Below are positions 5,826 to 6,884 of a DNA stretch of 6,884 nt, one piece after another. Location: NCBI GenBank assembly GCA_009845505.1, contig VXZL01000025.1, positions 1-6,884 on the forward strand. The letters run 5' to 3'. The notes under the pieces were generated by a model. The model was not told the origin of the DNA, did not search any database, and was given only the letters and a program-made list of their open reading frames with translations. Position numbers and translations under genes: made by a program. The stretch's first letter is position 1, and each line of letters opens with the position of its first letter. This stretch comes from Candidatus Poribacteria bacterium (GTDB lineage Bacteria; Poribacteria; WGA-4E; WGA-3G).

Positions 5826-6797
5826 CTAATACTTGCTTTTGAGAATTGCCCACCGGGACACCAATTTCTCTTGTGGTGAAACTGCGAACGATGCGGGTAT
5901 CGGCTGCCAAGTGGGAGCCCTATCTCTACCTATCTGATTTTGAGTGAGATTGACGGGATTCGAGCCATCGGCGTCCATCACATAGATCTCAAACTCGCCT
6001 TCTCGGTCTGAAGTGAAAGCGATTTGGGTTCCATCCGGAGACCAATCAGCATGATCATCCATAGCCCGGACGTTATGCGTCAGCTGCACAACATTGGAAC
6101 CGTCGGCATCCATCACATAGATCTCAAAATCACCATCTCTGCCTGAAGTGAAGGCAATTCGCTTGCCATCCGGAGACCAGGCAGCCTTCCTGTCCCAAGG
6201 CTCCAGGTTGTTCGTCAGTTGAGTTAGTTTGCCACTCTCAACTTCTATTACATAAATTTCACGATCACCATCACGGTCTGAGGTAAAGGCGATTCGTGTT
6301 CCATCCGGAGACCAATCTGGGTGACGATCTGCTTTCGGATGGCGTGAGATATTAATCTGATTGGTACCATTGGCATCCATCACATAGATTTCCTCGTTTC
6401 CTCGGTTTGAGCCGTAGGCAATTTGTTTCCCATTTGGAGACCATGAAGCACCAAAGTCGCCCGTCGGACCTCGTGTGAGATTGGTGAGGTTGGAGCCATT
6501 GGCATCCATCACATAGATGTCATAAACGCTATTTGGGCTCGAGGTAAAAGCGATGCGTTTCCCATCCGGAGACCAAGTGGGACCGCTACTTGATGCCCGA
6601 CCTTTGGTGAGTCTAACAGGGTTCGTCCCATCAACATTCATCACATAGATATTCGCTCGAAAATCAGCGAAATCCCGACTTGAGTTAAAGGCAATCTTCA
6701 TAGGGGCGGCGGTTAACTGACTCACGAATACCACAAGAAGACTCATCAGGAGTATAAAGACCCGCCATGCGATTCGCTTAGGAAATGTTAATTTCAC
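5826..6797 (-). CDS. Secreted TolB-like six-bladed PD40 beta-propeller protein
   Basis: This 323-residue protein has an N-terminal signal sequence: basic K2, K7, R8, R12, then a hydrophobic core at about 13-26, with likely cleavage near LTAA at 28-31. Six PD40 blades follow, at about 33-80, 81-124, 125-167, 168-212, 213-257 and 258-298. Each has the form xIAFTS...IYVMDADGSN...LT...WSPDG. The last WSPDG is degenerate (TWQPI) and a short tail ends KSKY. A set of six matches the propeller of TolB. However, the separate N-terminal domain of true TolB is absent, so this is a stand-alone TolB-like periplasmic or surface protein and not tolB itself. No catalytic residues are evident. The start is GTG (6797-6795), supported by AAGGAG 7 bases upstream. 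The gene is convergent with the enolase-family gene, 18 bp away. Confidence 0.88.
   Translation of the reverse strand: MKLTFPKRIAWRVFILLMSLLVVFVSQLTAAPMKIAFNSSRDFADFRANIYVMNVDGTNPVRLTKGRASSSGPTWSPDGKRIAFTSSPNSVYDIYVMDANGSNLTNLTRGPTGDFGASWSPNGKQIAYGSNRGNEEIYVMDANGTNQINISRHPKADRHPDWSPDGTRIAFTSDRDGDREIYVIEVESGKLTQLTNNLEPWDRKAAWSPDGKRIAFTSGRDGDFEIYVMDADGSNVVQLTHNVRAMDDHADWSPDGTQIAFTSDREGEFEIYVMDADGSNPVNLTQNQIGRDRAPTWQPIPASFAVSPQEKLVSRWAILKSKY
5901..6701 (-). repeat. Six tandem PD40 blade repeats at DNA level
   Basis: Repeats of about 129-144 bp each encode the six blades. Two blocks recur almost unchanged on the plus strand: CATCACATAGAT, seen in five blades, and CCATCCGGAGACCA, seen exactly or nearly in several. 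Conservation at DNA as well as protein level suggests duplication or gene conversion between blades, and makes the tract prone to blade loss or gain. Confidence 0.7.
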
Positions 6798-6804
6798 GGT
6801 TTTG

Positions 6805-6810
6805 CTCCTT
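6805..6810 (-). promoter_or_regulatory. Shine-Dalgarno fixing the GTG start of the propeller gene
   Basis: AAGGAG on the minus strand with a 7-base spacer to the GTG at 6797. The GTG is immediately followed by a well-formed signal peptide, so this start is preferred over any internal ATG. Confidence 0.75.
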
Positions 6811-6844
6811 TTATGCTACAAAGATATGCGGACGTGTATAAGTG

Positions 6845-6850
6845 ATTATA
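6845..6850 (-). promoter_or_regulatory. Candidate -10 box for the propeller gene
   Basis: A perfect TATAAT on the minus strand, about 48 bp upstream of the GTG. The -35 position at 17 bp spacing reads TCATTA, a poor match, so the promoter is only half supported. The rest of 6851-6884 is AT-rich and shows nothing else. Confidence 0.35.
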
Positions 6851-6884
6851 GGATCCACCGTATATATTAATGACACAATTTTGG

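Noticed and set aside
5901..6701. CRISPR-like array
   Set aside because: The periodic repeats are in-frame PD40 blades of a coding sequence; no short identical repeats with unique spacers are present anywhere in the window.
5826..6797. Calling this gene tolB
   Set aside because: The propeller matches, but the N-terminal TolB domain is absent and no tol/pal genes are adjacent.

Overview
The window reads as chromosomal DNA of a Gram-negative-type bacterium. It encodes a secreted protein with a Shine-Dalgarno start and a C-terminal Phe (outer-membrane beta-barrel style), a secreted TolB-like propeller, an extracellular-type VCBS/FG-GAP calcium-repeat protein, a PhyH-family dioxygenase and an enolase-superfamily sugar-acid enzyme. 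This mix resembles Candidatus Poribacteria and related lineages, but that is inference: no rRNA or other phylogenetic marker is present.

Layout, left to right. (1) 1-1479 (+): the 3' part of a VCBS/FG-GAP repeat protein whose frame is open to the left edge, so its true start lies outside the window. (2) About 1476-2881: a tnpB-only (IS1341-type) member of the IS200/IS605 superfamily on the minus strand. It has an intact TnpB, near-identical subterminal hairpins at both ends, a probable omega RNA at the 3' end, a near-consensus sigma70 promoter and a highly structured 5' leader. Its left end falls on the stop codon of the VCBS gene, and removing the element restores an intact reading frame ending in tandem stops. 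(3) 3054-3620 (+): a small exported beta-rich protein, probably an outer-membrane barrel. (4) 3651-4556 (-) and 4674-5807 (+): a PhyH-type Fe(II)/2-oxoglutarate dioxygenase and an enolase-superfamily acid-sugar dehydratase-like enzyme, divergently transcribed from a 117-bp shared region. (5) 5826-6797 (-): a secreted six-bladed PD40/TolB-like propeller starting at GTG.

The gene pairs 3054/3651 and 4674/5826 are convergent with gaps of 30 and 18 bp, so most genes look monocistronic within the window. The dioxygenase and dehydratase are the only plausible functional pair, perhaps in catabolism of a sugar-acid or modified organic substrate. The most unusual signal is the tnpB mRNA leader at 2678-2770. 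Three helices abut with almost no unpaired linkers and have an HDV-like crossing order, and a further inverted repeat pairs the mRNA 5' end with the bases just before the tnpB start codon.
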